From Abditibacterium sp. (GTDB lineage: Bacteria > Armatimonadota > Abditibacteriia > Abditibacteriales > Abditibacteriaceae): DNA of 64,000 nt. Shown piece after piece: positions 8,464 through 15,806 of the stretch. Made by a program: the position numbers and the translations under genes. Location of the stretch: contig JAUJNG010000002.1 of the NCBI GenBank assembly GCA_030448265.1, positions 248,001-312,000 on the forward strand, given 5' to 3'. Under the pieces are notes generated by a model. It was not told the origin of the DNA. It saw only the letters and a list, made by a program, of their open reading frames with translations, and did not search any database. The number at the start of each line of letters is the position of its first letter. Positions within the stretch are counted from its first letter, which is position 1.

Positions 8464-8500
8464 CAAAGACCGCGCCTTTCGAGGTGCGGTCTTTGTTTGT
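8464..8500. terminator. Hairpin terminator before unit B
   Basis: The stem caaagaccgc/gcggtctttg with an 11-12 nt loop is flanked by A- and T-rich sequence. It would end minus-strand transcription leaving the orphan recombinase gene at 8543. Confidence 0.75.
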
Positions 8501-8542
8501 CGAATCAGCAGAAGGTTTTCAATCGTTCACGAAACTGGGAAG

Positions 8543-9037
8543 CTAAGTTGCCTGCTGAGTCCCAATGCTTTCTACCTTCCGACTGGCAGCCAAGCGGTTC
8601 TGCACCATGTTGAAATTCACCGTATCGACCAGCGGTTCGTGGACGCCGGGAAACGTCTCGCCCTTATAGCGCACGAAGCCGGCGTAGAAGGGGTTGGTCA
8701 GGAGATACCAAAGCCCAGATACCTGCAAAGGCTTCCCATTGCGGGAGCGGAGACCCTTGCGGTTCAGTTCCGCTAACAACTGGCGCAACGAACACCCGCC
8801 CTGTGCCGCCTTTGCGAACGCCTCACGCACGAGCGGAGCGATCTTGGGGTCAATGACAACGCTCGTTTCCGTTTTCCCCGTCCGAAGGTTCAGATAGCCC
8901 AGCGGAGCGGGACCAGGCAGTTTGCCGCGCCGCGCCATCTCCTCCTTCGCCTCGCGGGTGAGATCGCCAATGTGCAAGCGGTATCGCAGGTAAAATTCTT
9001 CGTAGGTCATGGGCTGGGATAATTGAGCGTTCTTCAT
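8543..9037 (-). CDS. Orphan serine-recombinase 'Recombinase' domain protein (copy B)
   Basis: The 164-residue paralogue of 2687-3214 has the same layout: YDEFYLRYRLHIGDLTREAK linker helix, GPAPLGYLN, GLRSRNGKPLQVSGLWYLLT and the NPFYAGFVRYKG motif. It too lacks the resolvase catalytic domain and zinc ribbon. The N-terminal Met context (MKNAQLSQ) differs slightly from copy A, and the C-terminal tails diverge. Retention of the frame in both copies suggests a selected function, for instance DNA binding at att or control of the full recombinase. Confidence 0.75.
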   Translation of the reverse strand: MKNAQLSQPMTYEEFYLRYRLHIGDLTREAKEEMARRGKLPGPAPLGYLNLRTGKTETSVVIDPKIAPLVREAFAKAAQGGCSLRQLLAELNRKGLRSRNGKPLQVSGLWYLLTNPFYAGFVRYKGETFPGVHEPLVDTVNFNMVQNRLAASRKVESIGTQQAT

Positions 9038-9176
9038 AGAGTCGAATTAGGGTTGGCTAAATTTAAAGCTACATTCGAGGTGGCATATCGGCATTTGCGG
9101 TTGCAGGGGCGCAACACGAACCCAGCCGGAGCGCGGGCGTCCGGTAGAAGATTGGTTATGCGGGGGATTTTCTTCT

Positions 9177-9503
9177 TTAGCGTGGCGTGAGCGAGCAGAC
9201 TCGGCAGCCTGCCAACTCGCATGCCGAATGAATCGGATAATCCGGCGCCGAGGTAACGAGGTCTCGCAGATCTAAGCGATGCCCTACTTGCCGTTCCAAC
9301 GCGACTGCAATGCGCTCCACGGTGGCGAAGGACGGCTTGGACCGGCCTGAGAGGAGCCGTGAGATAGCTGACGGAGAAATGCCGGTGTCCCGACTGAGGC
9401 GAGCCTGGCTTTTGAAACTGTAGCGACTGGTGTGCTGCATAATGTCCCAAATCCGATTGCGGATTGGAGTTTGGGCAATGCGTGTTTTTCGATGATTTTC
9501 CAT
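9177..9503 (-). CDS. XRE-family helix-turn-helix regulator (copy B)
   Basis: The 108-residue paralogue of 3353-3679 has HTH sequence SQARLSRDTGISPSAISRLL. Differences from copy A are mostly conservative. The start MENHRKTR is aligned with copy A; a GTG-less upstream Met three residues earlier is possible. It is transcribed leftward from near att copy 3. Confidence 0.75.
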   Translation of the reverse strand: MENHRKTRIAQTPIRNRIWDIMQHTSRYSFKSQARLSRDTGISPSAISRLLSGRSKPSFATVERIAVALERQVGHRLDLRDLVTSAPDYPIHSACELAGCRVCSLTPR

Positions 9504-9565
9504 GCGGCCCACTGTAGCAGCGCACTCCGAAAAATCTACGTGCTTCCCATCTGGTGACAGCCCTC

Positions 9566-11251
9566 TTAACGCTCATCTCCACCTTGAATTCGAGGGAAAG
9601 ACCAGCTATTGTTCAAAGCAAGGAGCTGAATGTTATCCAGACTGCGGCTCCAAACCGCACGAAGGGCCTGAGAAGGGTCTTTTTTTGTGCTTCGGAAGCC
9701 ACTTTCCAGTGGTTTGATTTGCCTCAATTCGGTCGTCAGCTTCTCGTGTTCGCGCCGCAACTCTTCAAGCAGCGGATGAGGCTCCAGTAGCACATTCCCG
9801 CGCGTGAACGACAAGTTTGATGACAACGCACGCACCACTGCGCGCCGCACATTCTCATCCCCCCTCTCGAACCAGGCACGAGCATTAGCAGTGAATTCCA
9901 ACGCGTTCCCAACCGCCTCGCGCGCGGCGTCCTGTGAACTTTCTTCCTCATCCAAAGCGGCTTGAAGGTGCGTGCGGCTGTTCAGAAGAACGGTGCGCCT
10001 CGTCACGAACTCCTCCTCCGAAATCAGGTCTTTGATTTTGAGCGTCAGCAGGCTCTCCATCTGGCGGTCGAGCCCATCTATCGTTTCTCGGCCACTTTGC
10101 TCGCTGCTTTGCCGAACACTCTGGGCCTTACCTCGTCCCGCTTCCAGTTCCTGTCGCGCCCACTCGTCGAACTCCGGCAGCAAAAACAATCGACCCAGTT
10201 GCTCGTTTACGAGGGCATCGAGCGTTTCTTCGCGGGTGGCGACCTTGCGGCACGCGCCGCCAAAGTTCTGGCAGAAGTAGTAGGTGTAGCTGCGTCCCGA
10301 CTTCTTGCGGATTGTATGTCCAGTGACGAAGCCACCGCACAGCGTGCAGTGCATCAGGCCGCAGTAGGTCAGGTTGTGCTTTTGCGGCTGGCGGTGAGAT
10401 GAACCTTGTGGTTTATGACCTTCCTGGAAGGGAACGGCACGGCCCAGCAGTGTTTGCACGCGCTCGAACTCGGCCCATGTCACCATCGGCTCGTGAGCGC
10501 CGCGATGCCACTGCCCATCGTGGAGAAAGTATCCGGCGTAGAATGGGTTAGAGAACAGCCCGTAGAGGGTGTTGCGCGCCATCGGCCCGCCGCCGCTGCG
10601 TTTGCACTGGGGGCTGCGGTAATGCCACTCCTCGTTCAAGACGCGGCGCACCTCGCTGACGGTGTAGCCGCCGCACAGCATGAGGTTCCAAGCCTGGCGC
10701 AGCGCGTCGAAGCGCTCTGGATCTTTGACGATAGTCTTGTGGCCTTTTTCTTTCCACTTCTCGTTGAGATAGCCTGGCGGAGCACGATGGGGTGACCAGC
10801 CTTTCTCGATTTTGCTCTTCAGGCCGCGCTTGACCGCTTTGGACAGATCCAGCACGGTCTGGTTCGACACGCCGGCTTCCATGTAGAAGAGCAGCACGTT
10901 GTCTTCGGGCAGGTAGACGCGATCGGGGGTGATGATGCGGCGGATGATGCCTTTTTGCAGGCGCCACTGGATCGCCGACATATCCACCGAGTTGCGAAAC
11001 AACCGGTTCAAGTGCCAGCAGAGAATGCAGTCCGCCTCACCGCCATCGATTAGGGCCAGCATCCGCTCAAACTGGGGCCGGACGTATGGCTCTTTGGCCG
11101 ACTGAGACTCTGTCAGTTCATGAACGACCGGCACGCCGTCCTGCCGCGCTTTGGCGCGCATGAGGCGAACCTGGTCTTCGATGGATTGCACCTGCCGCTC
11201 GTCGAGGTCAGAGGTCGAGCGACGGGCGTAGAGAACGGCGCGCATGGGCAC
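9566..11251 (-). CDS. Large serine recombinase (site-specific integrase)
   Basis: The 561-residue protein has all three parts of a large serine recombinase. The N-terminal resolvase domain carries the YARRS motif (Ser12 nucleophile) and the CWHLNRLFRNSVD helix; the Recombinase domain spans about residues 160-270 (APPGYLN, LFSNPFYAGYF, HEPMV); the zinc ribbon CTLCGG...CQNFGGACRK is followed by a coiled coil (about 390-440). Its last ~30 codons run through att copy 3 and into sequence shared with unit B, so the present C-terminus may have been created by an integration event. It is the likely enzyme acting on the att-like repeats. Confidence 0.9.
   Translation of the reverse strand: MPMRAVLYARRSTSDLDERQVQSIEDQVRLMRAKARQDGVPVVHELTESQSAKEPYVRPQFERMLALIDGGEADCILCWHLNRLFRNSVDMSAIQWRLQKGIIRRIITPDRVYLPEDNVLLFYMEAGVSNQTVLDLSKAVKRGLKSKIEKGWSPHRAPPGYLNEKWKEKGHKTIVKDPERFDALRQAWNLMLCGGYTVSEVRRVLNEEWHYRSPQCKRSGGGPMARNTLYGLFSNPFYAGYFLHDGQWHRGAHEPMVTWAEFERVQTLLGRAVPFQEGHKPQGSSHRQPQKHNLTYCGLMHCTLCGGFVTGHTIRKKSGRSYTYYFCQNFGGACRKVATREETLDALVNEQLGRLFLLPEFDEWARQELEAGRGKAQSVRQSSEQSGRETIDGLDRQMESLLTLKIKDLISEEEFVTRRTVLLNSRTHLQAALDEEESSQDAAREAVGNALEFTANARAWFERGDENVRRAVVRALSSNLSFTRGNVLLEPHPLLEELRREHEKLTTELRQIKPLESGFRSTKKDPSQALRAVWSRSLDNIQLLALNNSWSFPRIQGGDER
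9599..9653 (+). repeat. att-like direct repeat, copy 3 (inside recombinase 3' end)
   Basis: Nearly identical to copy 1 over agaccagctattgttcaa and tgaatgttatccagactgcg, with the same left flank as copy 1 but a different right flank. It lies within the final codons of the serine recombinase gene. Confidence 0.6.
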
Positions 11252-11269
11252 ACGGTTAAATTTGCGGAG

Positions 11270-11506
11270 TTAGGATTTTTGCTCTTTCATAGTAGATAAT
11301 GAGGAGGCTTTGTCAACCGTTGTCGTGCCCAGGGAGTAGATCAAGAGGTAGCGAGCCGCCAAATCGCTGGCCTGCTCCTGGGTTAAGCACCGTCCAAAAC
11401 GCTCGAAGTAGAGCGCGCGAAAGGCTTCGACGGCCTGAGGTGACGGCGAGGGTAAATAGGGCGGGAGGGGCATGGCCTCATCACCATCCTCCGCTCCAAG
11501 GAGCAT
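11270..11506 (-). CDS. Small protein preceding the serine recombinase
   Basis: The 78-residue frame ends 18 bp before the recombinase start on the same strand. Its core, AVEAFRALYFERFGRCLTQE followed by QASDLAARYLLIY, resembles short helical proteins often found next to phage and element recombinases (pattern F..iy...fG..Lt.eeA...a..LL.ly). The ATG at 11506 has an AAGGGA-like ribosome site; 11473 (MPLPPYLP) is an alternative. Function unknown. Confidence 0.6.
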   Translation of the reverse strand: MLLGAEDGDEAMPLPPYLPSPSPQAVEAFRALYFERFGRCLTQEQASDLAARYLLIYSLGTTTVDKASSLSTMKEQKS

Positions 11507-11925
11507 TTCCAATCCCTTTGCGTGCGAGCACTGGCAGACGTGGATAAAAAAACCAGCGTAAAACCTGCTGAAACATGAGCAAGCACCAAAAACCCCAGAC
11601 AAACCTCCCAAAGCTCGGCACAAAGGGAGGGCTCGCACCACAGGCTACTCCTGTGTGACCCGTTTTCTCTACGATTGCCCAGTTCAGTCTTGGAGCAAAA
11701 AAGCCTGTTGCTCTGCGAAGGTAAGGGCAAATCCCGACATTCAGTGGTAGGAGTTCAAGTGATTCCAACGAAATTGCATGACGTTTGGAACTTCAACGAC
11801 CTCCAGATACAACCATGGAGATCACCTTTGTCCAGAGATCCAGCAGACACGCTTGGCTTGCCCACTGTCCTCTAAAACGATGTGGGGAAAGGCAATCGCA
11901 AGGATAGGCTCGGTTTATGCGCCTT
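11507..11925. other. About 420 bp with no recognisable gene
   Basis: Only short overlapping frames of uncertain coding value are present. The promoter for the recombinase pair should lie here. No repeat or hairpin stands out. This is the probable right edge of the recombinase island. Confidence 0.4.
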
Positions 11926-12540
11926 TCAATTGGATGTCTGTGCTTCGGTTTGAGGCGCAGTTTCGCTTTGCAGGCGTGCCAGCACATCCTTCCCATGCGT
12001 GCGAGGGTCAATTTGGTTGTCAATCCAGCGCACTACGCCGTCTTTGTCGATGAAGACGCTCATACGCGCCGCCATCTGTTCTTTGGACTGCACTGCGCCA
12101 AAGGCGAGGGAGATCTTGCGGTCGGTGTCGGGAAGGAGGGGGAAAGGCAGCTTCAAGTGCTGGGCGAAGGCGCGCTGACCTTTGGGGCCGTCCGCCGCAT
12201 CGGTAGAGACTGCCCACACCTCGACACCCTGCTTTTGCAGATCCGCATAGGAGTCACGCAGTGAGGTCAACTGGCCGGTGCAGTTGCCGGTGAAGCACTT
12301 GGGGAAAAAGGTGAGCAGCAGGTGGCGCTTGCCGCGCAGGTCGGCGAGGCGGCGCGGGCGGTTAAAAGCATCAACGAAGTTCAGAACAGGCACCTTCTGC
12401 CCAGCGATGAGGGGCACAGGTGGAAGTTGGTTGCTACCGTTTTTTGGTGCTGCCTTCGGAGCGGCGTTTAGGGTAGTTAGCCCGCTCATCAGGGCGGACA
12501 AGGTCAAGAGTAACGCCAGCCGTTTTAAACACGATTGCAT
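11926..12540 (-). CDS. Exported peroxiredoxin (AhpC/TSA, BCP-like)
   Basis: The 204-residue protein has a signal peptide (MQSCLKRLALLLTLSALMSG, cleavage after about residue 26) followed by a thioredoxin-fold peroxiredoxin domain. The active-site motif is FFPKCFTGNCTGQL: Pro80, Thr84 and peroxidatic Cys87, with Cys82 nearby. It would reduce peroxides outside the cytoplasmic membrane. The gene sits six bp downstream of an Rhs fragment on the same strand but is functionally unrelated to it. Confidence 0.85.
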   Translation of the reverse strand: MQSCLKRLALLLTLSALMSGLTTLNAAPKAAPKNGSNQLPPVPLIAGQKVPVLNFVDAFNRPRRLADLRGKRHLLLTFFPKCFTGNCTGQLTSLRDSYADLQKQGVEVWAVSTDAADGPKGQRAFAQHLKLPFPLLPDTDRKISLAFGAVQSKEQMAARMSVFIDKDGVVRWIDNQIDPRTHGKDVLARLQSETAPQTEAQTSN

Positions 12541-12546
12541 TGCCAG

Positions 12547-12807
12547 TTATTTTACCTTGCGCGAGGCGTAGTCATAAATGAACTCGCTCTTGCGCGTGGG
12601 CGCATCGGCCACATTGCGGCTCTCGATTCTCACCAGGCGGTCGGCCTCGTCGTAGAGGTAAACCGTCTTGCTGCCATCGCTGCTTGTGCTTTGGGTGAGG
12701 TTGCCGCCCGCATCGTAGCCCAACACCGAACCCGAACTCGCCACGCCATTGACCGAAGTCGCAAGCATTGTGAGTTGGTTGAGGGCAGCGGGCACGCCCG
12801 AAGTCAC
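12547..12807 (-). pseudogene. Rhs/YD-repeat fragment
   Basis: The 86-codon fragment includes the YD repeats GYDAGGNLTQSTSSDGSKTV, YLYDEADRLVRIESRNVADA and FIYDYASRKVK, almost identical to the corresponding part of the Rhs proteins at 13725 and 15807. It lacks the Rhs core end and any toxin tip, and is the most decayed of three Rhs copies. Confidence 0.85.
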
Positions 12808-12940
12808 CGTCGTATTGGCGCCTTAGACGTGTTCCAACCTCAGTCCGGCTTGAACGTCTCGCATGGCTTGCAAAACAGTTTCTGAGGTGATGAGTCTAAT
12901 TTACGGACGTCGTCACGAGTTGTGCCTGGTGGTTGTCCTT

Positions 12941-13588
12941 CTATTCTAATTGAGCATTAACAGATTTCCGCAAACGTTCATTGAAGAAGTCTTCGAAACG
13001 TTGCCTAATATAATCGCTCACACGTCCCTTCTCACGCTCAATAGCAGCCAGGAAGACAGCCTCCTTTTCAGGGGATGGAGTTGCATAAAACGACAACATA
13101 TAAATAATACCGTCTATATTGTATTCATATAACTTCAACATCATATCGAATTGGTCAACCGAGTAGCGGGATTCCATATACCTTTCTCTAATTAATGTAT
13201 AAAGCGCGTCTTCGTTAAACGTTGCCAGTCGCCATTGAACTTCATCAACCTGACGCGACAATGCCATCTGAAAAACAGCTATTCCACGGTCAATCAAATC
13301 ATGAGCTATAGATATAGGCAATGGATGGGAAAGATACCAAATAACACTAAACCATATCGGTTCTTCACAAACACACTTTCGAATCTTTTGGTGTAGATTA
13401 TGCAAAATAACATCTGACACATGACTGGCCTCCCTTGTGGCCTTCTGCTCCACTGAATATCGGTCGATTAGAGGTAGATACAAAAGGTCTAATGGTTCCT
13501 TTGTTTTATCCTCATCTATACATTCATCATTCAAAACCTTAATCGGCTTTTTGATGATGTCTGTGATCCAATCTTCCAACAATTTCAT
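12941..13588 (-). CDS. Candidate immunity protein for the displaced Rhs module
   Basis: The 215-residue acidic, probably all-helical protein has no recognised domain. It is AT-rich compared with the neighbouring Rhs DNA and lies directly downstream (136 bp) of the Rhs module ending at 13725, on the same strand, where immunity genes of polymorphic toxins normally sit. The role is inferred from position only. Motifs that stand out are FSVIWYLSHPLPISIAHDLI and a charged C-terminus. Confidence 0.6.
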   Translation of the reverse strand: MKLLEDWITDIIKKPIKVLNDECIDEDKTKEPLDLLYLPLIDRYSVEQKATREASHVSDVILHNLHQKIRKCVCEEPIWFSVIWYLSHPLPISIAHDLIDRGIAVFQMALSRQVDEVQWRLATFNEDALYTLIRERYMESRYSVDQFDMMLKLYEYNIDGIIYMLSFYATPSPEKEAVFLAAIEREKGRVSDYIRQRFEDFFNERLRKSVNAQLE

Positions 13589-13724
13589 AGTATCAATTCC
13601 TTAAAAAGGCAAAATATCTCGATTGTAAAATCAACAGCGGGAAGGGACTGGTTGAAGTTGGAGATGTTGATCACTCTCCACCTTCAGCCAGTTCCTTGCC
13701 ACCAACCAAATCCGCAACACCGTT

Positions 13725-15464
13725 TTATTGATTGGTCCATCTCGCCCTACCACCAGGAACACGACCACTACCGGTAAAACCTGTGGTTCCTCCTCTTGTT
13801 GTGCCACCTGGATCGATACTCACGGTTCCACCGCCTCCGCCACTGCCACGACCACCGCTATAACCGCCGCCGCCGCCGCGAACCGATGGCCCTGATGTGC
13901 CGCCCCTCCGGTCACCCCCTGACCTGCGATCAACGCTACCAGGTGCTCTTGTGTCAGGTGCTCCAACTCGTCGAGGGTCAGGACCTCTTTGTGCTGGTCG
14001 ATTATTTTGGTATTCCACAAACTCTCTAAGTTGTCTAACCGCTCGGTCTATTGTCGACTTATTATCTTTGAATAAGTTCGATGCTGCCTTTTGATCGGAT
14101 TTGGACAAATTTCTCCATTTATTTCTGTTAGGAGCGTCGAAAGGTTTGCCATCTGCACCAACATTAATCTTCTGGCTCCCCTTTTCTAAATGGAGGTGAA
14201 AGCCATGCGCTGCTCCTGCCCCATTGGGGCTGTGGTCATGCGATAGCCGCCACCCCGACCCAGAGCAGATTATCCTGGAAGGTAGTTCTGGTGCAGGTCC
14301 CGCTAATCCATACTCGTCAACCTCGTTGATGGGATTGTTCCTAACCATTCCGTAAAGGTTGATTCCACCGCTCTCTCGAATGGGATCACGGTTCAACCAG
14401 CGTCCCATTCCAGGCAAGTAGAAGCGAAAACCAAAGTCCACCATTCCCGAAGCCGCATGAAACTCTTTGGTGGAAAAGCGATAAGGATTCTCCGCCGCCC
14501 GCGCCCCCGACGCTTCGAGAGTGTTCCCGAAAGCGTCATAGGCATAGCGCCCCACCAGCACCCCCGTCTCATCCGAAAGCGCCGTCACATTGCCGCCGCC
14601 ATCGTAGTGAAAGTAGGAGTGCCCACTCTCAGAGGTGCGCGCCAGAATCCCACCGATGTTGCCATCGCGCGTGTAGTGCGCCGTCGCGTGGTTCGCGTCG
14701 TTCCTCTCCTGAATCACGTCCAGCCCATCGAAGACGCGACGCACCTCGCCGCTCTTGCTCCACACACCATTGGAGTAAGTGAACTCCTTCGAGACCACCT
14801 TGCGACTGGCGTAGTCATAGGTAAACTCGCTCTTGCGCGTGGGTGCATCGGCCACATTGCGGCTCTCGATTCTCACCAAGCGGTCTGCCTCGTCGTAGAG
14901 GTAAAGCGTCTTGCTGCCATCGCTCGCCGTCGCCTGCGTGAGGTTGCCGCTCGCGTCATAAGCGAAGCCGCTGTTCTGCACCTCGTCGCCATCCACGCTG
15001 GTGGAACTCGCCACGATCTGGTTGAGGTCGTTGGGCGTGGTGCGCGTGAGGCGGCTGCCACGGATGCTGATGTTCTCCGCTCGCGTGCGGTTGCCCATGC
15101 TGTCGTATTGGAAACGGTTGGTGTAGTCCGAGTAGGCGGCTCCGCCTCCGCCCATCGAGGTCGAACGCTCGCCCACCAGTTGATCCACCGCATCGTAGAA
15201 GTAGCCGACCTCCTGCGGCAGGTTGTCGCCCAGATTCGCCCGCACGCCGGTCTTCACATCGCGGTCGTCGTAGCCGTAGGCGTAGCTCGCCAGGGTGCCC
15301 CCGCCACCGGTGAGGTTCTTGACCCGCGTCAGGCGGTGCAGGCTGTCGTATTCCTGCTCGGTTCTGGTGCCGTTGGGCAGATCGAGACGCGCGAGCATCT
15401 CCGTGGCGCCCACGTAGTTGTAGGTGAAGAGGCCCGCGCCCTGGCTGCCGTTGCTGTTCTTCAA
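13725..15464 (-). CDS. Displaced Rhs core plus toxin-tip module
   Basis: The frame is open from just after a TAA at about 15514 and has no ATG with a ribosome site; 15464 is a TTG. About 370 residues of YD repeats and the Rhs core end (GRWLNRDPIRESGGINLYGM, then NEVDEYGL) are close copies of the end of the large Rhs gene at 15807. The C-terminal ~200 residues differ: LSHDHSPNGAGAAHGFHLHL, then a basic segment and a Gly/Arg-rich tail. This is the classic layout of an orphan Rhs-CT module awaiting recombination with the full-length gene. The tip activity is unknown. Expression on its own is doubtful. Confidence 0.8.
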   Translation of the reverse strand: MKNSNGSQGAGLFTYNYVGATEMLARLDLPNGTRTEQEYDSLHRLTRVKNLTGGGGTLASYAYGYDDRDVKTGVRANLGDNLPQEVGYFYDAVDQLVGERSTSMGGGGAAYSDYTNRFQYDSMGNRTRAENISIRGSRLTRTTPNDLNQIVASSTSVDGDEVQNSGFAYDASGNLTQATASDGSKTLYLYDEADRLVRIESRNVADAPTRKSEFTYDYASRKVVSKEFTYSNGVWSKSGEVRRVFDGLDVIQERNDANHATAHYTRDGNIGGILARTSESGHSYFHYDGGGNVTALSDETGVLVGRYAYDAFGNTLEASGARAAENPYRFSTKEFHAASGMVDFGFRFYLPGMGRWLNRDPIRESGGINLYGMVRNNPINEVDEYGLAGPAPELPSRIICSGSGWRLSHDHSPNGAGAAHGFHLHLEKGSQKINVGADGKPFDAPNRNKWRNLSKSDQKAASNLFKDNKSTIDRAVRQLREFVEYQNNRPAQRGPDPRRVGAPDTRAPGSVDRRSGGDRRGGTSGPSVRGGGGGYSGGRGSGGGGGTVSIDPGGTTRGGTTGFTGSGRVPGGRARWTNQ

Positions 15465-15564
15465 GCGTTCGAGCGCATCATAGGGGTAGCTCTGGAATCT
15501 ACCTGCATCCTGTTATACATACACAGAATGCATATATGGGGAACAAGACTAACATAATCATTTC

Positions 15565-15789
15565 CTACTTTGCATTTGCAATCTCTTCCCAAACCAATTT
15601 TGGTTTGTCCAAGCATTCTTTCATCAATTGAAGAGTATCAAACAAACCTTCAACTGAGTAAGCCATTACCACGCTTGGCTCTTTACTTACTCCTACAATA
15701 ACGCCTTGTGAGTCATAGTAGACAGAGTAAATTCCTGTCTCAGTATGATCTCCTACTATTTTCTCGACTACTCGATAATTCCAACTCAT
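15565..15789 (-). CDS. Small putative immunity protein of the Rhs toxin
   Basis: The 74-residue protein begins MSWNYRVVEKIVGDHTETGI and continues YSVYYDSQGVIVGVSKEPSV. It starts 17 bp after the stop of the large Rhs gene on the same strand, with a good ribosome site (AAGGAGAGAAAGG). Small proteins of this type (W.YRVv......y.iyeVYYD..G.i.g.s..P) are common in bacteria and are not all immunity proteins; here the location after the toxin tip suggests that role. This is inference. Confidence 0.65.
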   Translation of the reverse strand: MSWNYRVVEKIVGDHTETGIYSVYYDSQGVIVGVSKEPSVVMAYSVEGLFDTLQLMKECLDKPKLVWEEIANAK

Positions 15790-15806
15790 CCTTTCTCTCC
15801 TTGAAT

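Larger units (their letters stand above)
8504..9653. repeat. Recombinase-linked unit B (copy of unit A)
   Basis: Diverged direct duplicate of 2672-3830, containing the same two minus-strand genes and ending at att copy 3. Together with the att copies it suggests successive insertion or duplication events at one integration site. Confidence 0.8.
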
